Assembly (NCBI RefSeq): GCF_910591885.1
Contig: NC_063269.1
Location: forward strand, 7,378,001-7,442,000
Reading direction: 5' to 3'
DNA from: Bombus terrestris
Taxonomy: Eukaryota; Arthropoda; Insecta; Hymenoptera; Apidae
DNA: 64,000 nt
Shown: positions 37,650-50,161 of the stretch, piece after piece
How the letters are laid out: each line of letters starts with the position of its first letter
How positions within the stretch are numbered: the stretch's first letter is position 1
Position numbers and translations under genes: made by a program
The notes under the pieces: generated by a model
What the model was told of the DNA's origin: nothing
The model's input: only the letters and a program-made list of their open reading frames with translations
The model's database searches: none

Positions 37650-39405
37650 AAATCATAAAAATCGTAGCTTACTTTTTCTTTTATTATACTTACTTATCCT
37701 GTTTTCAATTCGTTAAATAATACCGATTAAAAGACAATTCTAATTTTTATATTAATAAAACGTCGAAGTTTTAAAGCGAGAAACTTGTCTGTTAGAAGTT
37801 TATGATTGTAAAACTGAGTATTTTCAAGGTGTTGTACAACTTATTTGTTTGCTATATCGATTTATATTTTTAATTCGTTCTGTAAGTGGTATCGTTGGCT
37901 GTGAATACATGAATACACATAGATGGCGGCCATTTTGTGATGTGATTTTGAACTTTGATTGAATTAGGTTTGAGCCATTTCTTACTCTTCGTTAATCATG
38001 AGACTAGCTGTTATGTTAGTAAATACTTGCGATCTTGTATAAACTATGCAATTTCCCACAAATTTCAGTACAATGGTCATCTGTATGGACCAACTGAATG
38101 ATGGATAGAAGCAATATGGCGTTAAAGTAAGGTGCAAACATGGCCGTAAAATAGCCAAAGAATGCTCAGTTTTACATAGTCATAACTTTTGAACCAGTAG
38201 ATTCCCCGTCTTAAAACTTCTATTTTCGTATTCTACACGTCGAAAATTAGAAAATTACAAAAATTGCAAGAAAAGGTCAATAATTTTTGGTTTCCTAAAA
38301 TAAAGTTAGTCAAGAACACTATTATACTTATTGTACATTTATGTATTTAGTATAGATATGTATGCATGTATGAATACTATTCGTATTCTCCCTACTTTTT
38401 GTATAATCTGAGAGAGACTGCGATACCTCGACACTCGGCACCATGGTCGTATGTCGTGGCGCACTATCTCTGTCCTTCAACATGGTCTTCAACTCACCTG
38501 TAACGCGCTATCTATCTCTGTCATTCTATGGGAGAACTACATGGTGTCGATGATAACTATTTATATAAGTACATAGTAATTATTCAATTCATTCGTTACC
38601 TATTCGAATACTACGCTATGCATAGTGTTGAAATTTGAATTACGCGGCGTTTACTTCAAATGGCTTGAAGTTACGAATATACAACCTAATTGAACATTAC
38701 TGAACCGTTGCGTTACATACGAATCTGGCCTAATATTTAACGATATCGTTATGCAATTTAAGAGCGAAATTTGAAATCACGTTCACATGTCTGAAATGCC
38801 AAATACATCTATATATTGGTCAAAAATTCGATGCGAGTACTATAGCAAGGAGTGAATAAGAATTCAAAATACAGGAAATACGCTATTGGAAAACTTGGAA
38901 GTTTAGTCGTCAATGATCACAATAAATTAAAAGCCATGCGAGGTTATTAAAAAATATTTTTTGTTTTTTAAGGGAGAATTCCAAGCAAGCCTCTATAAAA
39001 AAAGCTATGCTTACATCTTAATATGTAGTTATCTTGAATTTTTCGCGCACTTTATTGAACAAAGCGGTTCAGCGATACGTACCAATATATATAATACAAA
39101 CTCCTTAGTAACCGCCAAATAAGATAATATATTGGTAATAGAAAGAGAGTCGTCTTTTTACTTAACAAGATTTTAAATCTGTTTTAAATATAAAAAGTTT
39201 AGATGTCTCACATACAAGTTTAATTTTAAGATAATTGAGAATAAAGCTTCCTCATAAAAATCATATTTTAAGTACTACTATAACTTTTGACATTGACAAC
39301 ATAAATGTTGGCTATTCATTGTCAAATGCGTTTTTGAAAAATTGTTAGTATAAATTGGATCCATGAGAACATAAAATAATTAAGAATAGCAAGCAATTAT
39401 ATATA
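37650..39405. other. Upstream region of the C18orf63 homologue
   Basis: About 1.75 kb without an exon I can support. It is unique to the D and G units and absent from B, C, E and F, where it was lost together with exons 1-8 of the next gene. AGATGGCGGCCATTTTG at 37921-37937 resembles a YY1/Pho site and may mark the promoter. Confidence 0.5.
37921..37937 (+). promoter_or_regulatory. YY1/Pho-like motif
   Basis: AGATGGCGGCCATTTTG combines an AAGATGGCGGC-like and a GCCATTTTG-like half on opposite strands. It lies 1.5 kb before the start codon; the same site is at 60313. Motif match only. Confidence 0.3.
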
Positions 39406-41861
39406 ATGGATGCTTGTAGTCTTATGAATAAAAAAAAAGAACAATCGGTTCTGTACGCTTTATTTCCGGAAATGAGTAACCTATGTTGTGCAATTTGCGA
39501 AATTGATTTTGTTGAAATTCATGATTCATCGGCAAAATCAAATTTTCATTGGCAAACAATGAAATGCCGGTAAGTCAAGGGCAAATTCTGCGAATCAAAA
39601 ATTTTGTATTCCATAATATTATCTTAATAATGATCTTTATATTTTACTAACAATAAAATTTTAGATTACTCATTCATTTAATATCTGACGTTATTGCTTC
39701 ACCAGTAATGGGTACAGAAAGATATATATTTGTTATAACTCATAAACAATTTTCTGAAACTGGTAGATTGGAACAAATTTTGAGAAATTTTAAACTAGTG
39801 GTATGCTCAAGACACGAATCTTTATTGACTCTAAATATATTATTTCAATAATAAACTGGTTTTTTATTCCTGTCAGTATCAAGGATTAAGATCAGTTACT
39901 GCAGAAGTCTATAAAAGTTGTCTTAGGTATACGATACAAACTAAGATAGCTCCTTTGTGGAATAAAGTTGATGATTATTTTGTTCAAGGAAAAAATTTTT
40001 ATAACTTTATAGAAGGAACTAGAGCATTAAAATTAGATATACTTATAGAGGGTAATAGAAAATCTAATTTTGTTCTTAGTATAACTAATATTTAAAAAAA
40101 TGTGAAACATATTAACATTAAAAAGTTTTTAGAAAGGAAAATGTGTTTGCAACTTCATGCAGAAATACTTAAAATTCCATATATAAAACTTGAAGACTAT
40201 CTTTCACCATCTATTATATCACATTTTTTAGCAGACCCTAAAGGATACGTTGATTTATCTCGTTATAATCTTCCATTTGTACATGTATTACCAAGGTAAC
40301 AATAATTTATTTCATTTAGTGGAATATATATGGAATATATATGTATATTTGGTTTAAAATAAAATTTTTTAATTTCTATAGTACAAAAAAAGGCAAACTA
40401 TTATCTGTATCTAAAGAACTTCCAGCAAAATGTGCCTTTAAAGATTATGACCAATTACGTAGACACTGGAAAAATATGGTATAAATGACAATACCTATGT
40501 TTATTCATCTTGCAATTTACTTTCAAATATATTTTTGTATATATATATATATATATATATATAGATATGTATGTATGTATGTGTGTGTAAAACATTTTAG
40601 TATGGATATTATTTACCAAAAAATAGAGATGGAATTTTATTTTATGAAATTAAATTTTTGATTTCCAAATCTAAGGTTTTTACATATCCTCATATGTGTG
40701 TAGCAAGTAGTCCATTAGAAATTATTCCAAATAGAGAAAAAGAATCTACAATTATACATTTTTTATCTGATATGTTTATGAAATTACCTGAAGTTTGTGG
40801 TAAACGGCTACAGATATCCAAAGATAATCCATTTGATACAGTGAGTTACACAGAATATTTAATAATTTCTATTCAATAGTCGTAACTAAAATCTATTCTT
40901 CATTATATACAGAAATCTTTAAATATAAGATCAAATACTGCATTGCCAAAGGACAGACGATTAAGTACATATCTTAAGGAAAAGGGTAATATTATCTCAC
41001 AATTAGAATTTTCTGATAAATATATAGATGGATTGACAAAACATGTAGATACTGCTACATTATTAACAACACAATTAACTAAAATTCATCAAATTCATAA
41101 CGTACAATTTCATGAATATATGAGAGCAAAATTAAACGACAACGATGTGAAAGAAAATAAAAGTGGTACTAAAATAATAATATACCTGTACAAATATACC
41201 TAAAAATTGTAATTACTTGAATTATAAAATAAACTTTATAGGTATTCAATGTTTAAATACTATGCAAAATTCATCTATACAAAATGTAGAAAATAATTTT
41301 ATCACAGTTGATACCTCAAGAAACCCAAATTTTACTGTATCAAAGGAAAGAACAATTTCTACATACTTTAAAATTCAAAACATGAATTCTTATGCTAAGA
41401 CAAAAGAGGTATCTTTTTCTACATTTTCTTTGTAAGATATCTTGCTTTATCTTTCATTATTTATGCCTCGCATATAATCCTCTCTATTTAAAAATAGCAA
41501 TCGCAGGAAGAAGATCAAAGACAAAAACATTTAACGCTAAAGGAGAAACTATCAAAAGCTAAATCTGATAAAGATGGCAGCTTATCTTTACTAGTATACA
41601 CATATTTATGTTTCTAAATTCTGTATGATTAAGTGAAAATTACATATAATTGTTCTATAATTCATTAAACAGGATCAAAACAATATTGTGGAGACAATGG
41701 CAAAACTAAGTCAGTTAGATCAATTGGAGTATAGCGAATTGAGTGATTGGCTAAAAGAGCGTTCAATTCCACATAATTCTAAAGCAAAAAAAAATGTACT
41801 TATTAATAAAGCATTATCGCACATCAAGAATACCACAATTTTACAGCCATTTCGTATGTAA
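39406..41861 (+). CDS. C18orf63 homologue (DUF4708 family), complete
   Basis: Ten exons join in phase: 39406-39569, 39665-39800, 39877-40051, 40133-40295, 40382-40478, 40601-40840, 40913-41165, 41242-41408, 41507-41593 and 41673-41861 (556 residues). The family match rests on the order of conserved stretches known from vertebrate C18orf63: an early LLIHLISDVIASPVMG, then APLWNKVDDYFVQGKNF, RRHWKNMYGYYLPKNRDG, SKVFTYPHMCVASSPLEIIP and FLSDMFMKLPEVCGKRLQIS. An apparent TAA at 40092 is removed by an 81-base intron (GAGG|GTAATAG ... TTTTTAG), which restores the family spacing. The C terminus has a coiled-coil-like exon 9 and an SAP-like helix pair (ELSDWLKERSIPHNSKAKKN). Molecular function is unknown. 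It ends about 190 bases from a convergent ankyrin/SAM pseudogene. Confidence 0.85.
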
Positions 41862-42048
41862 ATGTATCATATGTGTTCTTAAGTGTACTAAGTTAGTATA
41901 AAAAATAATACCAATATGCTATAACATAACATATTATATTTTTACATTCATACATTAGAGCAGCTTTAGTATATAACAAATAAAATAATAATACATAGTT
42001 AGATATAATTAATAAAAGATAAAAAATTCTTTTTGTACCACTGATTTT

Positions 42049-42949
42049 TTATGAACTATTTATCACAATTTACATAGCTTTTCTGTCAGCTTCATTTTTT
42101 ATACCAATCTCAATTAGTTCATTAGTTCATTTCATTAGTTAAAGTCATAAACAAATCAATGTCAACCTGAAATAAGTTTACAATATTAATTTATAATAAA
42201 TATAATATTTTATACATGTAACAACATATTTACTTCTTGAACGAGGAATTTAGGTATTGACCTAATCCGTAATGTTTTAGTAAAATAAACACTTTTGCTT
42301 CTTCTGAATTTAAAATCATTCCTCTTGGAGGTGTCCTGTAACGTGGTGGTGATGGTGTATTTTCCCTAAATACATTTTCATCCTTCATATTTGGAAGAAC
42401 ATTTTGTTGGCGCAATAGACTAAATTGAGGCACATATTCAAGAATAGCATCAACATCTTCTTTGTGTTGAATATTTAAATCTTGTGGCTGAATGGACTGT
42501 AACACTTTGCAAACAATATAGCTAAATTAAAATATCATATTTACTTTGTATATAATATAGAGCAATAACTAAGATACCTCTGCATAGGTAGTTCGCTTAC
42601 ATTCTTTCTACTTTTTGAACAAGTTAGCATTGCTTCATCTTCATCTTCATTTACAAACCATTGTTTCTCCTTTGTTTCATCTTTGATATTCAAAATTAAT
42701 TTCCTCATTATGTTCATTTTGTGTAAAATATAAATTTGAAGAAGTAGGTAGCAGTTTGTTCAGATTTCAAGTCAAGGTGATTGGAAGTAAACTACTCTGA
42801 ACACTTTCTCAATGATTTGTCTCTAAACTTAATGCACAGGGTTTTAAAAGTTCCTTGCTTTAACATTCTCTATCGTGTCAGAAGCTTCGTCTTCAAGAGT
42901 AATAGTTTTCTCTGTTAAGGCCTTAACGAAGACCTGTATGGTTCATGGT
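42049..42949 (-). pseudogene. Ubiquitin-ankyrin/SAM chimeric pseudogene, short form (second copy)
   Basis: Same length (901 bases) and the same internal deletion junction as 18655-19555, in inverse orientation, including acceptor CCCCAG at 42950-42951, the ubiquitin stub, the frameshifted SAM exon and the disrupted last exon. It lies tail to tail with the intact C18orf63 homologue. Confidence 0.85.
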
Positions 42950-44520
42950 CTGGGGAAAAAAGGTTATATTAATATACAATATCGTGCTGCGATAGTACAT
43001 GCTAAAATAAACATTTTGTAAGGAATAACTTTATATTTTTTTAATTTATAAAAACATTAATCAGCTCAAATTTTGTTAAACAAAATGATGGCATCACAGC
43101 AGAGTATCGGTTATTGGAAAACTCATCTAATATTTTTTACATAAATATGGAAGAATCAGCTGTTATGCTTACATTTCTTGAAATAATTTATAGAATAGGG
43201 TAGATAGTTGCACACAAGTCACTCTAAATTCTTTTGATAAAACAATATAGCAAAGCCTTCGAAGGATAATTCACAATAGAGTATGTCAAATAATGTATAA
43301 CATGTGCATTTGATGCCATTTATTGGTGTACACGATAATTGCGTAGTTCAGTAAAGCCAGTAAAGGATGCACTTAGACTAAATCTCATAATTTTTCACCA
43401 TTTCTTTAAATTAAGTGCATATCTGTTAAAATTAATTAAATATTACATAATATGTTTCCTAGGAAAGCTGTTGAAAAATTTGAAAAAGGTTGCAAACGTT
43501 TAAGAATACCTATAACCTTCCTTTGTTAAGTACGTGGGAGAAAATATTTATATCGTCTTTCGCAAAATAAATGCGAATCAAATGAACAGCGAGATTATTG
43601 AACTGTGGAAATAAAAAAGAATCGAAATAATGAAAACGAAAACAGAGAAAGTTATTACATAGAATTATTATATTATTGCATAGAAAATCATTGAAAAATG
43701 TTCAGAGTAATCTTTATATATTAATTTATAATAAACCCTTGAATTTTTCGATATACGACTCTTTTAATCGCAAGTTGTTTTCTTGGACCTTATCGTTTTT
43801 CAGATGCTGTTTAAAGCTGTTATTACATTGGTTTGGGTTTTGAAATTCAATTGATTCATACAGATTATCCTGTTGTATCCTGTGTACTTCATTGTACTGT
43901 GTACTTCACACCTGTGTATCCTGTGTACTTCAACACCTTGTACAGCCATTTACACACAGCGAAAACTCAGATAAAAAAGACGTGACGGATGGGGAAAAAC
44001 AGAAGAGAATCGCAAAGCAGTTGTTCTAACACTGGATGTAGGAACTAGCGATCATACCAACATGACATTTATCTCAACAAAAGCCAGTGTAGGTTTCGAG
44101 CTCAGAATCTTTGGTGCCAAAGAAGCATCGAATGCAAAATGCTTAATAAAAATAAAGAAAAATTAGAAAAACAATCGAAATGAGAGTAAACGGATACAGT
44201 GGATACGCCGCTACATTGTACACGAATATAGACAGCTGCTAGAAAATTCAGTTATGCGAATGATGACTCACTTTAGCAATTTCAGGATGGTTAGTAAGAA
44301 AACATAGGCGTCGCCAGTTTTAAAGGTTCTACTTCATCGATACTTTTTTTACTCAAGATTTTACTACTTTTCAAGCTAAGTGTATTGCGCTTTGTCCGAA
44401 TATCTTTATTCTTCGTTTTTACTATCTTCTACTGCATTCGCAATTAACATTTTTAATGCCAAACGATGGCATATTGTTGCAAGAAATATTTGCGAAAAGT
44501 GCCATATACGATTGCGATGC
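42950..44520 (-). repeat. Repeated flank, inverted match to about 17090-18654
   Basis: It follows the order of the 17.1-18.65 kb region backwards, including the GTTGCAAACGTTTAAGAATA stretch at about 43490, the ACACAGGATACACAGG-type direct repeats at about 43870-43930 and the CCAAACGATGGC part of the hAT-like remnant. No gene. Confidence 0.7.
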
Positions 44521-44621
44521 ATATATACATACATAAATATATATATATGTATATATATATACGCATATGTGTATACGTGTGTATATGTTTATACGTATAC
44601 GTGTGTGTGCGCGTGTGTATA

Positions 44622-44656
<35 letters not shown>

Positions 44657-44697
44657 GATATGGTATAATATGTATAATACAATATAATGCAACATAT

Positions 44698-44749
<52 letters not shown>

Positions 44750-44790
44750 ATGAAACTATATATATAATAAATGAAATGAAACTGTATTAC
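44521..44790. repeat. (AT)n / (GT)n tract
   Basis: Mixed TA, TG and CG alternating DNA between the upstream-type flank and the IAP E 3' flank. It marks an abrupt change of repeat context, so it is a probable rearrangement junction. Confidence 0.9.
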
Positions 44791-45199
44791 ATATATATTT
44801 ATATATATAAAACAGCTTCATTTTAATGACAATAAGGGGAATAAAATAAAAAACAATTCGTTAGATGCGGAAAAAGTTAACTTTATTCAGATAAAATAAG
44901 GTACATAATTCGAATTAATGTTTGATTAAGTAAAATACACTTAAAATACAAAAAAAGCCAAAAATATAAAGAAAAAATGTATTTGATCAATTTAGTATTA
45001 TGTTTCTATTTATTAATTACTGTAGAAATACTATTAAAAATAAAAAAAATTATCATTTCCTGATATATACATTTAATTTAACGATACATCACACATTTTA
45101 ATGACTGTACGTCATTTTTAAAAAATTATATTTATATTTATATAAGAGATATGAATAAGCTAATTTACAAATGTACATAATTATATACATGTGCATGCA

Positions 45200-46530
45200 T
45201 TACAAAAAAATTGCACTACTTGTCGCCTTAAGTTCTCCTCGGCAAATTATGCATTTTGTAAGTGCCGGTGAACAATAGTCGCAGGTTGCTACATGTCCAC
45301 AAGGTAGGAATACAACTGTTGCTTTTCGTTCCGTGCAAACTTTACACAAACGAGCATTTTTCAATGTTCGATTTTTTTCCTTCGCAGCAGCTGAAATAGT
45401 GAACAGTATATTTAGATATAACACATAATAAAATTTATTATATGTATGCGGATTTCATACAAATTAACGAACTTATGATCAATCTGTGTTTTTATTTTTA
45501 TTACTTACCAATTTTCTGAACGAGAGTCATTTCATTAGTATCATTTTCACTATTGGATCTCTCAGGATTCCCATTCGCAATTTGTGTTGGTGCCTGAAAT
45601 AAATATAATGTACATAAGCATATATTCGAATTGTTAACTATATATATGGTTCAGGGTATATGTTACTGTACTTACTTCTGTAAAAGATTCATATAACTCT
45701 TGGCCTGTTACATTATTAGGATATTTGAAACCCCGTACTGTTAATAAGTAATAACATCTGGGAGACGAAATTGCATGTTGTTCCCATGGATTTTCTTCTG
45801 GTTTCCAATTTCCTATACCTAGTCCACAATGGTAACAGACAGTGAAATCCATTATTCCCATGTAATAGAAACCAGCATCGGCTAATTCTTCACTTGTCTG
45901 CCTTAGATTTGTAGGCCATGTTGCGAATGTGTTTAATCTGGATTTGTAACTGGCATATTCCAATTTTTCTGGTTTATTAACTCCTCTTAGTCCCAAACGG
46001 CTAAATTCATATGCCGAAGGGGTTCGTGAATGTCTTAAAAATCTATGGTCATTAAAATCAAATGACTTTTGATATTTTAAACCATAAGGACAGGATATAT
46101 TTCTGTTTCTTCGTGTTATCCGTAATTGTGGCATTGGCGACATCCGGGGTTCGAGAATTATTGGTTGCATTGGCGACACCCAGGGTTCGGGAATTATTGG
46201 TTGCATTGGCGACATCCAGGGTTCGGGGATCATTGGTAGCATTGGCGACGACGAGTGGTCGGGGAACATTGGTAGCATTGGCGACGACGAGTGGTCGGGG
46301 AACATTGGTAGCATTGGCGACGACGAGTGGTCGGAGAACACTGGTAGCATTGATGACGTCGGGGGGGCGGCTATCAATGGTATCATTGACGACGTTGAAA
46401 GTCTCGGTGATATTAAATGCACCGGCCTTGCTGCCGATGTTGAAGGTACTGCTGCGGCTGAATCGTCCGCCGATATTGAATTAATCGATGATGTTGCATC
46501 ATTCGACGAAATTGAATGAGCCGACGACAT
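45200..46530 (-). CDS. IAP locus E: one BIR domain plus RING
   Basis: Exons 46530-45676, 45593-45509 and 45390-45200 give 376 residues. The N terminus matches B/C, followed by an enlarged repeat region: three SSPMLPMFPDHS-type units and three EPWMSPMQPII-type units. BIR1 is absent, and the repeat leads directly into ISCPYGLKYQKSFDFNDH and a complete BIR2 (CYHCGLGIGNW, x16 to H, then x6-C, with DPW-type NPWEQH). The RING has CKVC, PCGHVATC, DYC and CIIC, and ends KATSSAIFL. Splice sites are intact. Loss of BIR1 together with repeat expansion suggests unequal exchange within exon 1. It may be functional: single-BIR/RING IAPs exist. Confidence 0.85.
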
Positions 46531-49057
46531 TGTGTCAACCGAAGAAACGTCTTAAAACCTATTTAAAAAGATAATATGAAATTAAAATATCTACTGATTA
46601 TAACAAGCCGATATTATCGAAGTAATCTCAGCCCCGTGTGTTTTAGCGCAAACGTTAAAAATTGTCTTTGAAAAATTACGGCGATTTTATTTGATAATTG
46701 AAGCGTTTGGAGGATCACGAGTCTTTCTGTACAATCTACATAAATGCTTTCGCTACGATATTTTGACTTATAAATGGTAAAACGATTTTAGTTTACTCAT
46801 TTTCGAGAAATATTATACGCGTACAATTGATGAAACAGGAATATATTACAGACAAAACTTACCGATATCAGATGTTCACGTCCCGATTCAACAGCAAACC
46901 AACTCTTCAAGTGGAATCTTAACAAAGATTTAATATCTTATTCTTGTATATTTTATATTTTTAGATTTACTAAAACTGCGTTGTCGCACGAACGAACAAT
47001 CTCTTCGACCATCAATCAGATACTGAACCTTGAAACTACTATGTACGGAGAAGGAACTACCTGTTTCCTACAGATCTTATCCCCACTCACAGTACAAGTT
47101 ATCAACCAATCAAATTTCATCGATGCTACGACCCTGTACTGTACTGCACTGTACTGTTCTCAAGTAAACGACGCACGCTAGGTACAGCATGGTACAGAAA
47201 TTATACCCCTTATTTACTCACATTTCGAAAATGATGCCGCTTTTGAAGGACAATATTAACACGTTGTTTAAAATATCAGTAAAAGCTGCTACGGAGTCTA
47301 GAGAGTCAAAGAGAGCGACAAAAAATTGCAATTAATTATTAACACACATAATGAAAGAGGAAATGATAATAGATGCTTGGTATTAGGTTCTAATCGAGTT
47401 TTCGTATTGTTTGGAATTTCCATATCGTTCTGCTTCAGATTTGACATACTCGTCAACCGCTAATCGCTACATTGTTTCGGTTCAGGTGACCACCATTCTA
47501 AGGAAACACCCTATATACAAGACAATACGATTCTTGCCTGAAGGTGGGAAAAAATATTTAGTAAGAAGGTAAAATATAGTCTAAAGTCTCAGGTTACCGT
47601 TACACGTTTAATTTTACTTTATGGCACCCAATACTTTGTGGCGTGTACCCAGCCTCGGTTTGAATCATCGCGGATCATAATAAAATTATTTTTAGAAATA
47701 AGTACGCAGATTTTTTAATATATGAAACATCTTGAACAGGGTTTCCGCAGGAAAATTGAACCATTTGTAACATTTTATAAATTCATTTTGAGATAAAGGT
47801 CTCTCGCGATGCGAATAGTAAGACGCTGTAGCATTATGTTATATTGTATTATACATATTGTACCATGTCATATAAATATACATAGGTATTTATACATACA
47901 TATGTATATATTCACATACATATACGTATATATATATACGTAAATTCCCTAGAGGACATGTAGGATAGGGATTCTTTTTGTTTTACGGGTAGCACGACAG
48001 GTTGTGTTTCACGGACAGACCGATCTTCTTTTGTTTTACGGACGATCATTTTAAAAAGCACGTTTTTCCCGAACGGACTGACAGAGAGTTACATTAGAGA
48101 CAGACAAGGTTACGGAATAGTTATTTAAGATTTTAAAGACTGAAGAAGAAAGATCGGTAGCTCAGGACGTTGAAAATCGATTCTCGATTTTCAGGTAAAC
48201 ATTGTACTAAAGACTCGTTATTTCCCGTTTATATAATTATTGTTATTTATTGTTATAGTCGAATATTAATTGTTGTTTATTTTTGTATTTTATTATTTAC
48301 TTCATAATAAAAACTCGATTTTCAGACTTCAGAATCGATCCCCGAATTATCTCCAGATGACGATCTTATATATACATACACATATATATTTGTATGGATA
48401 TATATATCGCAATCATATATCGTCTTTGGCACTTTTCGCAAATGTTCCTTGCAACAATATGCCATCGTTTGGCATTAAAAATGTTAATTGCGAATGCAGT
48501 AGAGGATAGTAAAAACGAAGAATGAAGATATTCGAGCAAAACGCAATACACTTAGCTTGAAAAGCAGTAATATCTTGTAAAATAACGAGGGAGACGTTCT
48601 CGTCTGTCAAATGCAAAAAAAAGGTATCGACGAAGTAGAACCTTTAAAATTGGCGACGCCTATGTTTTCTTACTAACCATCCTGAAATTGCTAGACTCAG
48701 TCATCATTCTCATAACTGAATTTTCTAGCAGCTGTTTATACTTACACTGCATACACTGCTGCTTACACTGGGTTTTGTTGAGATAAATGTCATGTTGGTA
48801 TGATCGCTAGTTCCTACATCCAGAGTTGGTGCTACTGCTTTGCGATTCTCTTCTGTTTTTTCCCCATCTTTTTTATCTAAGTTTTCGCTGTGTGTAAATG
48901 GCTGTACAAGGTGTGTAAAGTACACAGGATACAGAACTAATCTGTATGAATCAATTGAATATCAAAACCCAAACCAATGTAATAACAGCTTTAAACAGCA
49001 TCTGAAAAACGATAACATTCAAGAAAACAACTTGCGATTAAAAGAGTCGTATATCGG

Positions 49058-49060
<3 letters not shown>
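46531..49060 (+). repeat. IAP upstream block, copy beside locus E
   Basis: Collinear with 22268-24790. From about 46963 to 49060 the match to the B block is almost exact, including the hAT-like remnant (about 48440-48510). It ends in (AT)n at 49062-49104. Confidence 0.75.
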
Positions 49061-49104
<44 letters not shown>

Positions 49105-49108
<4 letters not shown>

Positions 49109-50109
49109 GGAGATGAAAGAACACCGGAGCCTCCCCTTTGGAGCGGTGGGAGGACCCCTTTAGCGCTGTAACCCAGATTTCGTCATAGCCGCACTAAGAA
49201 ACTGTTGTAATTCGATCCGACTGTACTTATTCGAAATTTATGATAGTGAGCTCGGGCTCGAGGTGACAACCGGTCGCCGAACGTAGTCGCGGTCAAGGGA
49301 TGAACGTTTTGTCTAACAAAGGCATGAAGTAATTCTATAGCTCTCCTTAAAAGAAATACTTGGGACGGGGCACGACGGTAAACATTTCAACGATTTCTGT
49401 CCCGTGGCTCGCCACACGCAGACTTTGTCCTTCGGGTAAGACGATTGCCAGATGCCAACGCATCTTCACAGTATATGTTTAGCTGGGCGAGGACCCGCTA
49501 CGAATATTAAATTTCAATTACACAAAGTCTCTCAAATAGACAAATGGCACGTGCCCCAACTACGGGAAGATAAGAGAAATCTATCCTTCCACGAACGACG
49601 CTTCTCGCTAGCAACTTTCCCCAAGGACAGCTAATATCTTTCTCTAACCACCAACATGGAAATTGACCAATTAACAGCAACGTCAATTTCCCTCACCCTT
49701 CGAGCGAAGACTTCTCTCCGCGAATCCGATGATCTCGTGCCCTTAGGCACACCCATCATAGTTTTCTTCGACAGCATCACCGCGACGGAGAGACACTCTC
49801 TCTAGTGCGATCTCATCAGTAATCGACCTGTCTTTCGTATACGAAATAATTGCCCCGTGCTCTAACATATAGTGTAACTTAGACGCAAACGAAGGGTAAA
49901 GTCCAGTATCCGTTGACCGCGGAAACGTTGCCGGAGCCGAGACCATTGTCATAGTACCGCGAATATCGAAACCTTGCGATTATCTGTCGACGCTGCAAAT
50001 CTCTCTAATTTGTGTCAATAAACTCAACCATTGTTACACCGCACCTATGGCTAATTCCAACGAAGATACACCGAACACCCCCACCCACAATCCTGACGTG
50101 CATCCGACA
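49105..50109 (+). mobile_element. About 1-kb TG...CA element, + orientation
   Basis: It starts TGTCGGAGATGAAAG and ends GTGCATCCGACA. It is the inverted counterpart of 50162-51171, more diverged and absent from the B/C centre. GTCAATAAACTCAACC at about 50014 fits an LTR poly(A) signal near the right end. It contains no element protein. Confidence 0.6.
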
Positions 50110-50161
50110 TATATATATATGTATGTATATGTATATGTATCTATATATTTACATATATATA

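Larger units (their letters stand above)
34883..41608 (+). repeat. First copy of a recent segmental duplication
   Basis: It is repeated at 57275-64000 with a constant offset of 22,392 and only isolated substitutions that I noticed (T/A at 34893 and A/T at 36025). Even the long (AT)n tracts agree in length. The second copy reaches the window end, so the true unit may be longer. Confidence 0.9.

Noticed and set aside
37372..37720. Tyr-Ile-rich reading frames
   Set aside because: They are translations of an (AT)n microsatellite. The same applies at 44380-44695, 59764-60112 and in parts of 24577-24918.
40080..40110. In-frame TAA in the C18orf63 homologue as evidence of pseudogenisation
   Set aside because: An 81-base GT-AG intron removes it in phase and restores family spacing; all other exons join cleanly.
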